Source: Paenibacillus azoreducens (lineage in GTDB: Bacteria > Bacillota > Bacilli > Paenibacillales > Paenibacillaceae). Taken from it: DNA of 64,000 nucleotides. Location of the stretch: positions 3,377,501 to 3,441,500 of the forward strand of contig NZ_AP025343.1 of the NCBI RefSeq assembly GCF_021654775.1, in the 5' to 3' direction. Position 1 is the stretch's first letter. Each line of letters opens with the position of its first letter. The translations under genes were made by a program, and so were the position numbers. Positions 43,426-51,939 of the stretch are shown in pieces. The notes beneath the pieces were generated by a model. That model ran no database searches. It saw only the letters and a program-made list of their open reading frames with translations, and was not told the origin of the DNA.

Positions 43426-45429
43426 TTACTTTACGTAAAATGTAGCGTCTTTCTGATCCAAATCAGTCGAAACCGGAGAGATTTCTAACATACCGTCCCG
43501 GTGTCTAATAAATGTCCCGGTCATGTTAAACGACTCAAAGGAAGCCGCCCATGGGCTCGAGAAACCGGTACGCAATTTCCAAGTCGCATCCTGTTTGAAC
43601 AAAGTGGTATTATTGTTTGGCTCAAGCCAAATCTTACCGTCACGATGCCTTAGATATTGGCCTGGAAAGGACACGGATTCGATGGAGACTGCGGATGGAT
43701 CCGCCAGTCCTTTAACGATTCTCCATTGCGATTCGGCGCTGTACTGCCCTCCGTCAATCTTTCCTCGGCCATCATGATAACGAACAAAACTATTCCCGAT
43801 GTTGAAACTTTCCAACTGATTAACGGGAATATCCACATCCGTACGTACCGTCTTCCAGTTCTGCGTATCCAAACCATTGGCCGTCCATTGGATCACTTGG
43901 GTGCCAGCTGGCGATCCGCCTCCCGCATTGTACAGCATCAATCCGCTGTGTTCGTTCATGCTGGTGTAGTATCCGTTGCCCTTGTACACAAATTTCCACC
44001 TCTGTGTGTCCAATTCATTATTCGTCCACATAATGACGTTCGCGCCCGGCGTCGTGGACCCGTTGGGATTATCCAGGATCAGGCTATTGTTTACATTCAT
44101 GGCCCGGAAAAAGCCGCTGTTCCTGTAATCCAATCGCCACCACTGGGTATCCGCTCCGAGATCGTTCCACTGGATGACCTTGGTCCCGGCCGGCGAGCCG
44201 CCGCCGGCATTATCCAGAAGGAGCTGGTTGTTCTGATTGATCAGCTTATAGGTCCCACCGGAAACAATGGAGGATTCTTTGTCCACCTGGGCTACATTAG
44301 CACGGATTTCATTCCGATTCCCCACTTTTACGGTATTAACTTCCAGGAGCAATGACGGATTAAGCGGCAACAGCGTCCCGCTCCAGGCTGCCGGCGTGCT
44401 CTGGTTTGTCCCTTTTACGGTTAGTGGCGCGTCCATTTCTGTCCAGGTCGCTCCGTAATCTCCGCTCGTGAACATTTTGTTAGCAGAAGAAACCACGTCC
44501 GTCATGCCCCGAACGTAAAATCTGCCATTGGCTGTTCCATCATCGATGTAGGCAACCTCCGGGGTCTGGGATGCGCGATATATCCCCGTTCCTACAACGT
44601 TCCCCAGGTCCGTCGGACTTCCCCAGTTGATGCCGTCGGGTGAGGTTTTGAAGCGAACTGCAAAGTTAGGAGCTGCCCCCAGCATCTCAAAAAACATGAA
44701 ATAGCTTCCATTCTTCGCTTGTAATACCCGGGGCATCCCCGGACGCCAGTTCCAATCTGCCTGATTTCCCACAATGATGCTGTAGTCCCCCCAAGTCAGA
44801 CCGCCATCGCTGGAAATTTCCTGCGCGATCGCCTGGTTATAACCTGGCTTGCGTTCATCCGAGTAATAGCAGATCAATCGGCCATCATCTGTTACCGCAA
44901 ACTCCGGTTCCCACGTACGCTGGGTTCCTGCGGTTCCCCTTGCCGCCAAGTTGCTGTGGAACTGCCATGTGGCGCCATTGTCTGTGCTTCTCCAGATATG
45001 AATCGTATACGATGCGGAGTTGTCCCAATCTGTAGATGCGAATAATAAGGTTCCTGCCGGATAATCTCCAACCTGCTGCGGCAATACATACAGTGTTGTC
45101 ATACCTTGCTGACTCCGGTTCAGACCATAATCATTGGGATCAATTTCACTGAATAGGGACCAGGTTAATCCGCTGTCAGTGCTCTTGTAAAAGGGAAAGG
45201 GTTTCATTCCGCTCCATCCTGCGTTTCCGGGAAACCGGGGTGTGAAGGTGGTCAGAATATCGCCATTATCAAGCTTGACCGCTCTTACATAGTAAGGCTC
45301 CGGTTCAGCCGGATTACTAAATACGACCGAACCAGTTGCAGCCGCCTGTGCAAGCGGTACTGCCATAGATGACATGAGCAGCATAACGGTTACTGCAAGC
45401 AGCCCAATGCGTTTCAACCTATTTTTCAT
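43426..45429 (-). CDS. secreted sialidase-fold enzyme with ricin-type and AbfB carbohydrate-binding domains
   Basis: 667 residues from the ATG at 45429, which follows GGGGGGATCGAG; upstream ATGs give no signal peptide at the N-terminus. A signal peptide ends at AQAA (about residue 30). Residues 33-370 form a BNR/sialidase-like propeller (STDSGLTWSLF, STDNGATWQFH, SSDGGLTWGDY, SGDYGATWTEM). Residues about 375-520 are a ricin-type lectin with three repeats (DNAGGGSPAGTKVIQWNDLGADTQWW and relatives). The last 140 residues are an AbfB (CBM42-like) arabinose-binding domain with three YLRHRDG-type repeats. Probably an exo-acting enzyme on arabinose-containing polysaccharide outside the cell. Confidence 0.85.
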   Translation of the reverse strand: MKNRLKRIGLLAVTVMLLMSSMAVPLAQAAATGSVVFSNPAEPEPYYVRAVKLDNGDILTTFTPRFPGNAGWSGMKPFPFYKSTDSGLTWSLFSEIDPNDYGLNRSQQGMTTLYVLPQQVGDYPAGTLLFASTDWDNSASYTIHIWRSTDNGATWQFHSNLAARGTAGTQRTWEPEFAVTDDGRLICYYSDERKPGYNQAIAQEISSDGGLTWGDYSIIVGNQADWNWRPGMPRVLQAKNGSYFMFFEMLGAAPNFAVRFKTSPDGINWGSPTDLGNVVGTGIYRASQTPEVAYIDDGTANGRFYVRGMTDVVSSANKMFTSGDYGATWTEMDAPLTVKGTNQSTPAAWSGTLLPLNPSLLLEVNTVKVGNRNEIRANVAQVDKESSIVSGGTYKLINQNNQLLLDNAGGGSPAGTKVIQWNDLGADTQWWRLDYRNSGFFRAMNVNNSLILDNPNGSTTPGANVIMWTNNELDTQRWKFVYKGNGYYTSMNEHSGLMLYNAGGGSPAGTQVIQWTANGLDTQNWKTVRTDVDIPVNQLESFNIGNSFVRYHDGRGKIDGGQYSAESQWRIVKGLADPSAVSIESVSFPGQYLRHRDGKIWLEPNNNTTLFKQDATWKLRTGFSSPWAASFESFNMTGTFIRHRDGMLEISPVSTDLDQKDATFYVK

Positions 45430-45508
45430 CTCGATCCCCCCAAAAATAAATAATTGGTGACTCGATGCAATCATGCTCATAGAATTCATTGATCACTGAA
45501 TTCATTGA

Positions 45509-46465
45509 TCACTCTCCTGATGGCACGGGGAGACGATGCGTATCGCTCCAAGGAATTCCGAAATCAGGCGTACCATCAGGATTCCAACCAAATTTCTGTA
45601 TACGTGTCGAGCGGACGCTCGTATCGGAATCGGGTGCCGGAAGCGCATGGAATACGATCCAATCCTCAGTGTCATCCGGAGATCTCGTAAAGCTGTTGTG
45701 GCCGGTCGCATAGACTCCGTTCTCGCTACTTTTGCGAAATACAGGCTGCATCGATTTTTGCCATGAAGACGGATCCATCGGATCGGCATCTTCATCCATC
45801 GTCAGCATACCTAGAGCATAATCCTCAGACCAGGTGGTGCTGGCTGAATAAATCAAAAAAATGCGGCCGTTCCTATACAACGTGACGGGACCTTCATTTA
45901 TTGCCATTCCGCCTTGTTTTTCCCAAGAAAGTGTTGGAGCCGTCAGCAAGTTGTGTTCCCCTGTCAATGTCCAAGGATCAGCCATTTGCGCAATATAGAT
46001 AGCAGATCCATAATCGGGAAAATGCCCGTAACCGGCATACAGAAAATAAAGTTGGTTCCTTACCGTCATTACAGTGCCGTCCAATCCAGGGACAGGAGTT
46101 TTCAGCGCCCCTTTCCAAATCCACTCGCCTTCGAGCGGATCACTATTTTCATTCTCCAATACACATAAACGACGCGAATCGTCTCCTCCGCCGTCGTTAG
46201 CGGTATAGTAGATGTACCATTTGTTATTCAAATAATGTATTTCCGGTGCCCACATATTATAGCTGTAGGGACCTCCCGGTTCCGGAGACCAGATTGTCTT
46301 CTTTCGGCCCTCAGCAAGTCTGGTCAAGCTGGAAGATTTGGTAAGTTCCAGGAAACCCGGTTGTGTTGACATAAAGTAATAACAGCCATCTGTGTGCTTC
46401 AGCACCCAAGGATCGGCTGCGTTTGCTACGATTGGATTGCAAAACGTTGTAGTGTTGTTTAACAT
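45509..46465 (-). CDS. glycoside hydrolase family 43 enzyme
   Basis: 318 residues, no signal peptide. Five-bladed propeller with the GH43 triad: base D18 in NAADPWVLK, transition-state aspartate D129 in GLDGTV and acid E191 in NEGPV. The ending HNSFTRSPDDTEDWIVFHA is also typical. Members act as alpha-L-arabinofuranosidases, beta-xylosidases or arabinanases. It follows the collapsed permease genes and the sugar-binding lipoprotein, so it probably handles the imported oligosaccharide. AAAGGAGAGAG precedes the start. Confidence 0.9.
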   Translation of the reverse strand: MLNNTTTFCNPIVANAADPWVLKHTDGCYYFMSTQPGFLELTKSSSLTRLAEGRKKTIWSPEPGGPYSYNMWAPEIHYLNNKWYIYYTANDGGGDDSRRLCVLENENSDPLEGEWIWKGALKTPVPGLDGTVMTVRNQLYFLYAGYGHFPDYGSAIYIAQMADPWTLTGEHNLLTAPTLSWEKQGGMAINEGPVTLYRNGRIFLIYSASTTWSEDYALGMLTMDEDADPMDPSSWQKSMQPVFRKSSENGVYATGHNSFTRSPDDTEDWIVFHALPAPDSDTSVRSTRIQKFGWNPDGTPDFGIPWSDTHRLPVPSGE

Positions 46466-46478
46466 GTTCTCTCTCCTT

Positions 46479-46752
46479 TTATCCCTTCATTCCAGTCAAG
46501 GTAATGCCTTCAACGAAGTACTTTTGCGAAAAGAAAAATAACAGTATTCAGAAGCGTTTTCCAGAACAGTTCATCTTTGACGAGTTTCACATAGTTATCC
46601 CCGCCGTTAAATACGGGCGCTGTATAGCCGCTGTAATCTGTGAAACTCACATAGACGGAATAACTGAGCGGAATAAGCGCAAACAACATGAATCCGAGAA
46701 TTGGCGCAGCCACGAATAAATACGCCCAAATATATTCTTTACGTTTCATCAT
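46479..46752 (-). pseudogene. collapsed pair of sugar ABC permease genes (deletion fusion)
   Basis: The first about 70 codons are the N-terminus of a MalF-type permease (KEYIWAYLFVAAPILGFMLFALIPLSYSVYVSFTDY to FWKTLLNTVIF). Immediately after, in another frame, come the last 20 or so codons of a MalG-type permease (FFSQKYFVEGITLTGMKG and a stop at 46479-46481). Everything between, about 1.6 kb in a normal operon, is missing. The original frame ends at AKVLR. No transport channel can be made. The binding lipoprotein upstream and GH43 downstream remain intact. Confidence 0.85.
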
Positions 46753-46824
46753 TGTCCTCCGTTACGTAAAAACGAATGAAATGCGCGAGAATACCGGACT
46801 CTCCTTCGTCGGTTTCATTCAAGT

Positions 46825-48171
46825 TTATTTGAATAATTTGGGATTCCCTTCCTTAATGGCAGCATCAATTTTCGGCTTCAGCTCGTTTAATGTTTCCGCA
46901 GCGGTTTTTTTACCTTCACGCACAGGTGCCAGTCCTTGAGTGAGCATATCAAACCACTTCGCGTTCGGAAGACTTGTCCATGGACCCGCAACCTGCGTCT
47001 CAGCTGCCTTGATAAATACCTTTGCATGCTCCGGTTTTTGGTCAGGCTGCAAGAATACATCGGTGTTGGCCATTGATTTGAAGCTTGGGATGGAGAAGCC
47101 CATCAGTGACTGTTCTTTCTGGCCTTCCGGCCCGCCTAAAAATTCAACCAGTTTATAAGCAGCGTCCACCTGCTTGGTCTTGCTGTAAATGCCCAACCCC
47201 ACAGAGCCGCTCGTTCCTCCCCAATGGTCGGCTGGCAACGGGGCAACGTCCCAATCAAAGCCCAGTTTACGGAATTCCGGCACCATCCACCGTCCGGTAA
47301 TTATCATGGCCAGCTTGCCGCTTTTGAACATTTGACTGTCATTTAAGTCCTTTAAAGCTGCCGAACTTGGAACGACTCCGTGTTTATTCGTGAGATCTGA
47401 TATATATTGCAGCGCATCGATCGTCTCCTGACTATTGCCGACAAATTCCTGCTTGTTATCGCTGAGGAACTTACCACCCTTCGCCAAGATGAAGCCCTCC
47501 CACCAAATCGGTCCCATGCCGTACTGCGTTGTTTTGCCATTGTTGCTGACGGTCAGTTTCCTTGCGGTGTCAAGCAGCTGCTCCGAATTCATGGGTGTTT
47601 CCGAATCAGGAAATGGGACGTTCATTTTCTTGAACAAATCTTTATTGTAAAAAAGCACGGTTGGCCCGATATCCTTAGGCAGTGCATAAAGCGGTCCTTT
47701 TCCATTAGCCGCGCCATTGTAACGATACCGGTCAAGACCCGAACTCCACATATCAGCAGTATCGATCTTGCTACTCTTCACGAAATCCTCAATGGGTAGC
47801 AGCAGATCCTGACTGACCCATCTTCCAAAATCTCCATCCGGCACATAGAACACATCCGGAGCATTTCCTCCTGCAAGAATGGTATTCATTTTACCGACAT
47901 AATCACCTGGAATATGTAAGTAGTCGACTTTGATCGTCGGGTTTCTCTCTTCAAATGCTTTGATCAGTTTGGTGAATACTTCTTTTTCAGACGGATCTCC
48001 CCATCCTGCAAATTGGATCACGACATCCCTTTCTGACTTCGATTCACTGCCGGATCCTTGCGGCGCAGGTCCTGAGTCTCCTTTGGCGCATCCGATCAAA
48101 CTGCCCATGAGCAGGGTGAAAGATATGAACATAAGAAAGCTTTTGCCGTATCTACTTTTGAACAGACTCAT
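46825..48171 (-). CDS. family-1 extracellular sugar-binding lipoprotein
   Basis: 448 residues. The lipobox is LIGC with lipidated C28, followed by a Ser/Gly-rich linker, then the family-1 pattern (VVIQFAGWGDPSEKEVFTKLIKAFEERNPTIKVDY, GGNAPDVFYV, FYNKDLFKK). GGAGTG precedes the start. It would feed the permeases whose genes have collapsed at 46479, so it is now an orphan unless it works with another channel. The upstream AraC regulator and the inverted repeat at 48251 suggest induction by the sugar. Confidence 0.9.
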   Translation of the reverse strand: MSLFKSRYGKSFLMFISFTLLMGSLIGCAKGDSGPAPQGSGSESKSERDVVIQFAGWGDPSEKEVFTKLIKAFEERNPTIKVDYLHIPGDYVGKMNTILAGGNAPDVFYVPDGDFGRWVSQDLLLPIEDFVKSSKIDTADMWSSGLDRYRYNGAANGKGPLYALPKDIGPTVLFYNKDLFKKMNVPFPDSETPMNSEQLLDTARKLTVSNNGKTTQYGMGPIWWEGFILAKGGKFLSDNKQEFVGNSQETIDALQYISDLTNKHGVVPSSAALKDLNDSQMFKSGKLAMIITGRWMVPEFRKLGFDWDVAPLPADHWGGTSGSVGLGIYSKTKQVDAAYKLVEFLGGPEGQKEQSLMGFSIPSFKSMANTDVFLQPDQKPEHAKVFIKAAETQVAGPWTSLPNAKWFDMLTQGLAPVREGKKTAAETLNELKPKIDAAIKEGNPKLFK

Positions 48172-48250
48172 CTTTTCGACACTCCTTTTGGTTTATTTGT
48201 TTCTACCATCTCTAATTATCCGGGACTATTTCATGACAAACAATAATGAA

Positions 48251-48282
48251 AACGCTTTATCACACACGCGAAATAAAGCGTT
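48251..48282 (-). promoter_or_regulatory. inverted repeat upstream of the sugar-binding gene, candidate operator
   Basis: AACGCTTTAT (48251-48260) and ATAAAGCGTT (48273-48282) form a perfect 10-bp inverted repeat with a 12-bp spacer. Reading toward the lipoprotein gene, a possible promoter TTGTTT-17-GATAAT follows directly, so the repeat sits where an activator would bind. The left half with its flank (TGAAAACGCTTTAT) also resembles a catabolite-responsive (cre) site. Confidence 0.6.
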
Positions 48283-48303
48283 ATCAAGTCATTTTCGACG
48301 GTC

Positions 48304-48332
48304 GAAAAAAAGAACCGCCCTGTTGGACGGTC
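48304..48332 (-). terminator. Rho-independent terminator of the AraC regulator gene
   Basis: On the minus strand GGACCGTCC pairs with GGGCGGTTC and is followed by seven Ts (A-run at 48305-48311). Confidence 0.8.
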
Positions 48333-48349
48333 CTCATAAATCATTCTAT

Positions 48350-49183
48350 TCATTGATTTTTCTTACGCCATTCGAGTGGTGTGACTCCAGTCGATTTGAT
48401 AAAGAACTCGTAAAACCGACTGGAAGAGGTAAAGCCCACTTCGGCGGAAATCGATTCAATCGCTTTATTTGTTTGCTGTAATAACCGTTTTGACTCCATC
48501 AAACGAAGGCTGATGATATATTGCTTAGGAGAGACACCGAAAGATTCCGAGAACTTTTTGCGAAGGCTGCTTTCGGAAATAAAATGACGTGCTGCGAGTT
48601 CGTTTACCGTGATTTGAGTATGATATTTGCTATGAATTTCTTTTAATACCTCTTCTATTACTACATGATCGTTACCTGTTATTGGCATCCACGTTTCCCT
48701 ATTACGTTGGAATAATAGCAGTGTTGTCTCAAAGGCAATCCTCATAAGGTTGTAGGAGTCGATGTCCTGTCTCTCGGATTTCCATTCTTTCTCCAACTGA
48801 AAAAAACTGATTTCCGCCCATCGCATATCGTCATCGTGGAGATGTGCGCTGCGGATCCGATGTGGTTCACACTCTGCTTCATGAAAGAGATATTGGCAAT
48901 GGGCCGGAAGCTTATCGTGGAAGAAATGAACGGAAATCCCCTGCCAGGGTTTCGTACAAACGAAGCCGTGATGAAGACGGGGAGGTATAAGGATCAGATC
49001 GCCAGCAGCTACTTTGATATTCTGTTCAGAAGAGCTATAGTACCCTTCCCCTTCCAAAATAAGAGTCAACTCATCATATTCATGAGAATGTGACATGAAG
49101 AGGCCCTCACCCTGCTCTGCCTGAAATGTGTGAGGTTTAAAGCGATCCATACTGATCACAAAGCCCTTTTCACTGTTTTCCAT
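48350..49183 (-). CDS. AraC-family transcriptional regulator with cupin sensor domain
   Basis: 277 residues. The N-terminal cupin (about 15-100; HSHEYDELTLILEGEGYY, GDLILIPPRLHHGF) probably binds the inducing sugar. The C-terminal double helix-turn-helix (about 175-275) has VNELAARHFISESSLRKKFSESFGVSPKQYI and AIESISAEVGFTSSSRFYEFFIKSTGVTPLEWRK. It lies upstream of the sugar-binding lipoprotein gene with its own terminator between, and is the likely activator of that locus. The AGAGGATG-type ribosome binding site lies just upstream of the ATG. Confidence 0.88.
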   Translation of the reverse strand: MENSEKGFVISMDRFKPHTFQAEQGEGLFMSHSHEYDELTLILEGEGYYSSSEQNIKVAAGDLILIPPRLHHGFVCTKPWQGISVHFFHDKLPAHCQYLFHEAECEPHRIRSAHLHDDDMRWAEISFFQLEKEWKSERQDIDSYNLMRIAFETTLLLFQRNRETWMPITGNDHVVIEEVLKEIHSKYHTQITVNELAARHFISESSLRKKFSESFGVSPKQYIISLRLMESKRLLQQTNKAIESISAEVGFTSSSRFYEFFIKSTGVTPLEWRKKNQ

Positions 49184-49609
49184 GTTTTACATCCTCTTTC
49201 TTGACGATTCTTTCATAGACTCTTGGTGACAACTGACTGTCTCCCATTGAAGCAGTTCAGCAGGATGCGTAAACGCCTCTCTCGTTTCATTTTATGAAAC
49301 CCTCAACCCTCCGTCAATAAATAACGAGGTCCAATGCTTATTTCGAGCCGAAGCGATCGTTTGGCCAATGTCATATTATATGACCAGCAGGAGTCATGGA
49401 AGAAGGAATATGATGTCGCCTGTTTCATACACCGTTTTGGTTTTCCCCAGGACCTGTTTCTCCTTGTCGGTGTTCGACACGTTCTCCTGCCTCCCTTAAT
49501 TCGAATAGGGGTCCCGCCACATGCCCATCAAGCTAAAATAAATGTATATCCCCAAAACGGAAAAAAGCTATTCATTCTATAGAATCTTAATAAGGAAGGA
49601 TAACGCTTC

Positions 49610-49719
49610 TTGACGAAACTTTCGATTTCAGATGATTTAAAGCTCCTGTTTGAAGAATTACTGCAGTGTTTATGTCCTCAGGCTCTTCGCCAGCTTGCCA
49701 AAGAAGTAGAAAGAGCGTC
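49610..49719 (+). pseudogene. N-terminal remnant of an IS4-like transposase
   Basis: TTG start with AAGGAAGG upstream, then KLSISDDLKLLFEELLQ and PQALRQLAKEVER, the opening of a Paenibacillus-type IS4-family transposase. The frame then runs into a hairpin and the rest of the gene is missing. Confidence 0.5.
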
Positions 49720-49747
49720 TTTGCCGGCAGGCGGAGGCGCTCTTTCT
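49708..49747. terminator. hairpin with a perfect 10-bp stem
   Basis: AGAAAGAGCG (49708-49717) pairs with CGCTCTTTCT (49738-49747). It could end the racemase operon, which stops at 49885 on the minus strand, although it is 140 bp away. Confidence 0.5.
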
Positions 49748-49884
49748 GTTGGTATGTTGTTTCAGTTCCCCGTCCTTGTACCGGTTTAGTCGCAATGTAG
49801 GGTAATTCGTTTGAGTACAGGGGGATTATGACCGAAATCTTTTAGGTCTCAATCAAAAATGCCCTGCATCTACTATTATGCTTT

Positions 49885-50889
49885 TCACCCTAAAAGAAAT
49901 CCTTCTCCGAGCGGATCAGCAGGATCCACAATAAATTGGTGTGTGCCCGTGATGAAAGCTCTTCCTTTAATTTCGGGAATAACGGCTTCCTTATCGGCCA
50001 CATACGTCTTCTCTAGGATTCGTCCGGTGAATTGGCTATTCACGATGCTTTCATGGACAAAATCATCGCCGATGTCGAGATCCCCACGGGCATACAATGC
50101 CGCCATTCGTGCGCAGGTACCCGTTCCGCAGGGGGACCGGTCGATTTGTGCATCCGCAAAAATCGTCACATTACGCAAATGCGAACCATCCTTACGTGGC
50201 GAATCGGAGACGATGACGCCGTAAATACCCTGCAGTTCCGGTTCCAATGGATGCCTTACTGTAAGCGTGCTTTCAATGTATGCTTTAATCACAGAGCCCC
50301 AATATTGAAGGTTCGGAAGTTCGGCAATATCGACCGATGTCCCAATGTCTTCCGCTTTGACAATCGCATAGAAGGCGCCTCCAAAGGCAATATCAACCGT
50401 AAAGGATTTGCCCGCAATTATAATTGGATAATTCTGAGCGAACACGAAAGAAGGAACGTTTTGGAACGATACCGACTTCACTTCCGTTCCTTCGCGATCT
50501 GCATGCGCAATCACTTTGCCGGCAGGGCTGTCGATGACAATTTGAGAGCGTTCTGCGGTTTCCGGGAGAAGCCCCAATTCGAGAGCTGCCGTCACAACGG
50601 CAATAATGCCATGGCCGCACATCGTGCTGAAGCCTTCGTTATGCATGAACAAGACGCCAAAATCGGCGTCATGACTCACCGGCGGAGTAACGACGCAACC
50701 ATACATTCCATGATGTCCTCTCGGTTCATACATGAGCACTTTGCGAATGTAATCGTAATGTTCCCGGAAATACGCTCTTCTGGCAAGAATAGTATCGCCT
50801 TTTAATGGTGGAATGCCTCCCGTAATAATGCGCAGTGGTTCTCCGCCAGTATGCGCGTCAATCGTTGTATAGTACTGTTTCAGTTCCAT
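49885..50889 (-). CDS. proline racemase/4-hydroxyproline epimerase family protein, copy 2
   Basis: 334 residues. Cofactor-independent racemase fold with both catalytic cysteines: C91 in MCGHG and the second in DRSPCGTGT near residue 253. Enzymes that only dehydrate trans-3-hydroxyproline lack the first cysteine, so this one should be a racemase or 2-epimerase. It probably turns trans-4-hydroxy-L-proline into cis-4-hydroxy-D-proline, or L- into D-proline. Third gene of a minus-strand operon after a DadA-like dehydrogenase and a paralogue. GGAGGTC precedes the ATG. Confidence 0.85.
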   Translation of the reverse strand: MELKQYYTTIDAHTGGEPLRIITGGIPPLKGDTILARRAYFREHYDYIRKVLMYEPRGHHGMYGCVVTPPVSHDADFGVLFMHNEGFSTMCGHGIIAVVTAALELGLLPETAERSQIVIDSPAGKVIAHADREGTEVKSVSFQNVPSFVFAQNYPIIIAGKSFTVDIAFGGAFYAIVKAEDIGTSVDIAELPNLQYWGSVIKAYIESTLTVRHPLEPELQGIYGVIVSDSPRKDGSHLRNVTIFADAQIDRSPCGTGTCARMAALYARGDLDIGDDFVHESIVNSQFTGRILEKTYVADKEAVIPEIKGRAFITGTHQFIVDPADPLGEGFLLG

Positions 50890-50913
50890 TTTCGATGACC
50901 TCCTATGATTTGA

Positions 50914-51939
50914 TTACCCATGGTCTTCCGCTGGCGGAATTAATAAAAATCCTTCCGGATGTTCGTCGTCCTCATGCACAAAAAATGTGTGCATTCCCAT
51001 CAGCCAGGCGGAGCCTTCAATCTTCGTCGTCACTGCAGGAAAAGGGCCGACTTGCGTTGTGCTCACGATACGAGCCCGGAAGAGCGAGCCGACGATGCTT
51101 TCATGAACGAACTCTTCATTGATGCCTATTTCCCCGTTCGCAAACAAAACGGCAAGTTTCGCTGAAGTTCCCGTACCGCAGGGAGATCTATCAATGCCGC
51201 CAGGCGGGACAATGACGGTATTTTTTACGTCCGCTTCCGGGTGCGACGGGTCTGAATAAAATTCAACATGCGTTACTCCTTTCATGTACTGCGCTTCGGG
51301 ATGCATGACCTCGATCGATTGATTGATTGCTTTGCGTATGCTCACCGCTTTGGCCACGATATCGTCCGCATTGGATGGAACCAACTCGATGCCCAATTTT
51401 CTGGCATCCGTTATCGCATAAAAATTGCCACCGTAGGCGATATCGCAATCAACGCCCCCTACTCCTTCCACTTCCACATTCAGTCGTTTGTATAAAAAAG
51501 CAGGGACATTCTGAAAAGCCACTTTCAGCACTTTTCCATCCTGCACCGAAAGTTCCGCTTCTACCAGTCCGGCTGGGGTGTCGAGTTTCACATACGTTAT
51601 TGGTTCAGTAACGGTAATCATGCCGGTTTCAACCATCGCCGTGCATACACCAATGGTGTCGTGTCCGCACATCGGCAAATAGCCGCCAGTTTCGATATAG
51701 ATGACCCCTATATCCGCATCCGGCCGACAAGGCTCCACGAGTACTGCGCCCGACATTACGCCGTGTCCTCTTGGCTCGTACATCAATATTTTTCGAATCC
51801 AATCGTGTTCGGTTTTCATATGAAGCATTTTTTCCGACATCGTTGCTCCAGACAGCTTGGGAATGCCGCTGATAATGGTTCTTGTCGGATTTCCTCCGGT
51901 ATGCGAATCTACGGTCATAAACACTTTCCTGCTTTTCAT
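50914..51939 (-). CDS. proline racemase/4-hydroxyproline epimerase family protein, copy 1
   Basis: 341 residues, paralogue of the next gene in the operon. The cysteine pair is present (C91 in MCGHD and the second in DRSPCGTGT). The residue after the first motif is D-T-I-G instead of G-I-I-A, which probably changes substrate choice between the two copies. The start overlaps the dehydrogenase stop by four bases (ATGA), so translation is coupled. Together the copies may cover proline and hydroxyproline, or two hydroxyproline isomers. Confidence 0.85.
   Translation of the reverse strand: MKSRKVFMTVDSHTGGNPTRTIISGIPKLSGATMSEKMLHMKTEHDWIRKILMYEPRGHGVMSGAVLVEPCRPDADIGVIYIETGGYLPMCGHDTIGVCTAMVETGMITVTEPITYVKLDTPAGLVEAELSVQDGKVLKVAFQNVPAFLYKRLNVEVEGVGGVDCDIAYGGNFYAITDARKLGIELVPSNADDIVAKAVSIRKAINQSIEVMHPEAQYMKGVTHVEFYSDPSHPEADVKNTVIVPPGGIDRSPCGTGTSAKLAVLFANGEIGINEEFVHESIVGSLFRARIVSTTQVGPFPAVTTKIEGSAWLMGMHTFFVHEDDEHPEGFLLIPPAEDHG

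Larger units (their letters stand above)
49184..49884. other. 700-bp region with a transposase remnant and a hairpin
   Basis: Between the arabinose locus and the collagen locus. Only the IS4-like remnant at 49610 and the hairpin at 49708 are recognisable. An 82-codon frame at 49334 has no support. Confidence 0.45.

Noticed and set aside
43657..44355. 232-codon open frame on the plus strand in the propeller/ricin gene
   Set aside because: Antisense shadow of the lectin repeats; the true gene is on the minus strand with signal peptide and domains.
48247..48260. cre site as the main feature before the sugar-binding gene
   Set aside because: Only 12 of 14 consensus positions match and the two at the 3' end are wrong; the perfect inverted repeat is the stronger explanation.
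50032..50805. 257-codon open frame on the plus strand
   Set aside because: Antisense to the proline racemase-family gene, whose catalytic cysteines are intact on the minus strand.
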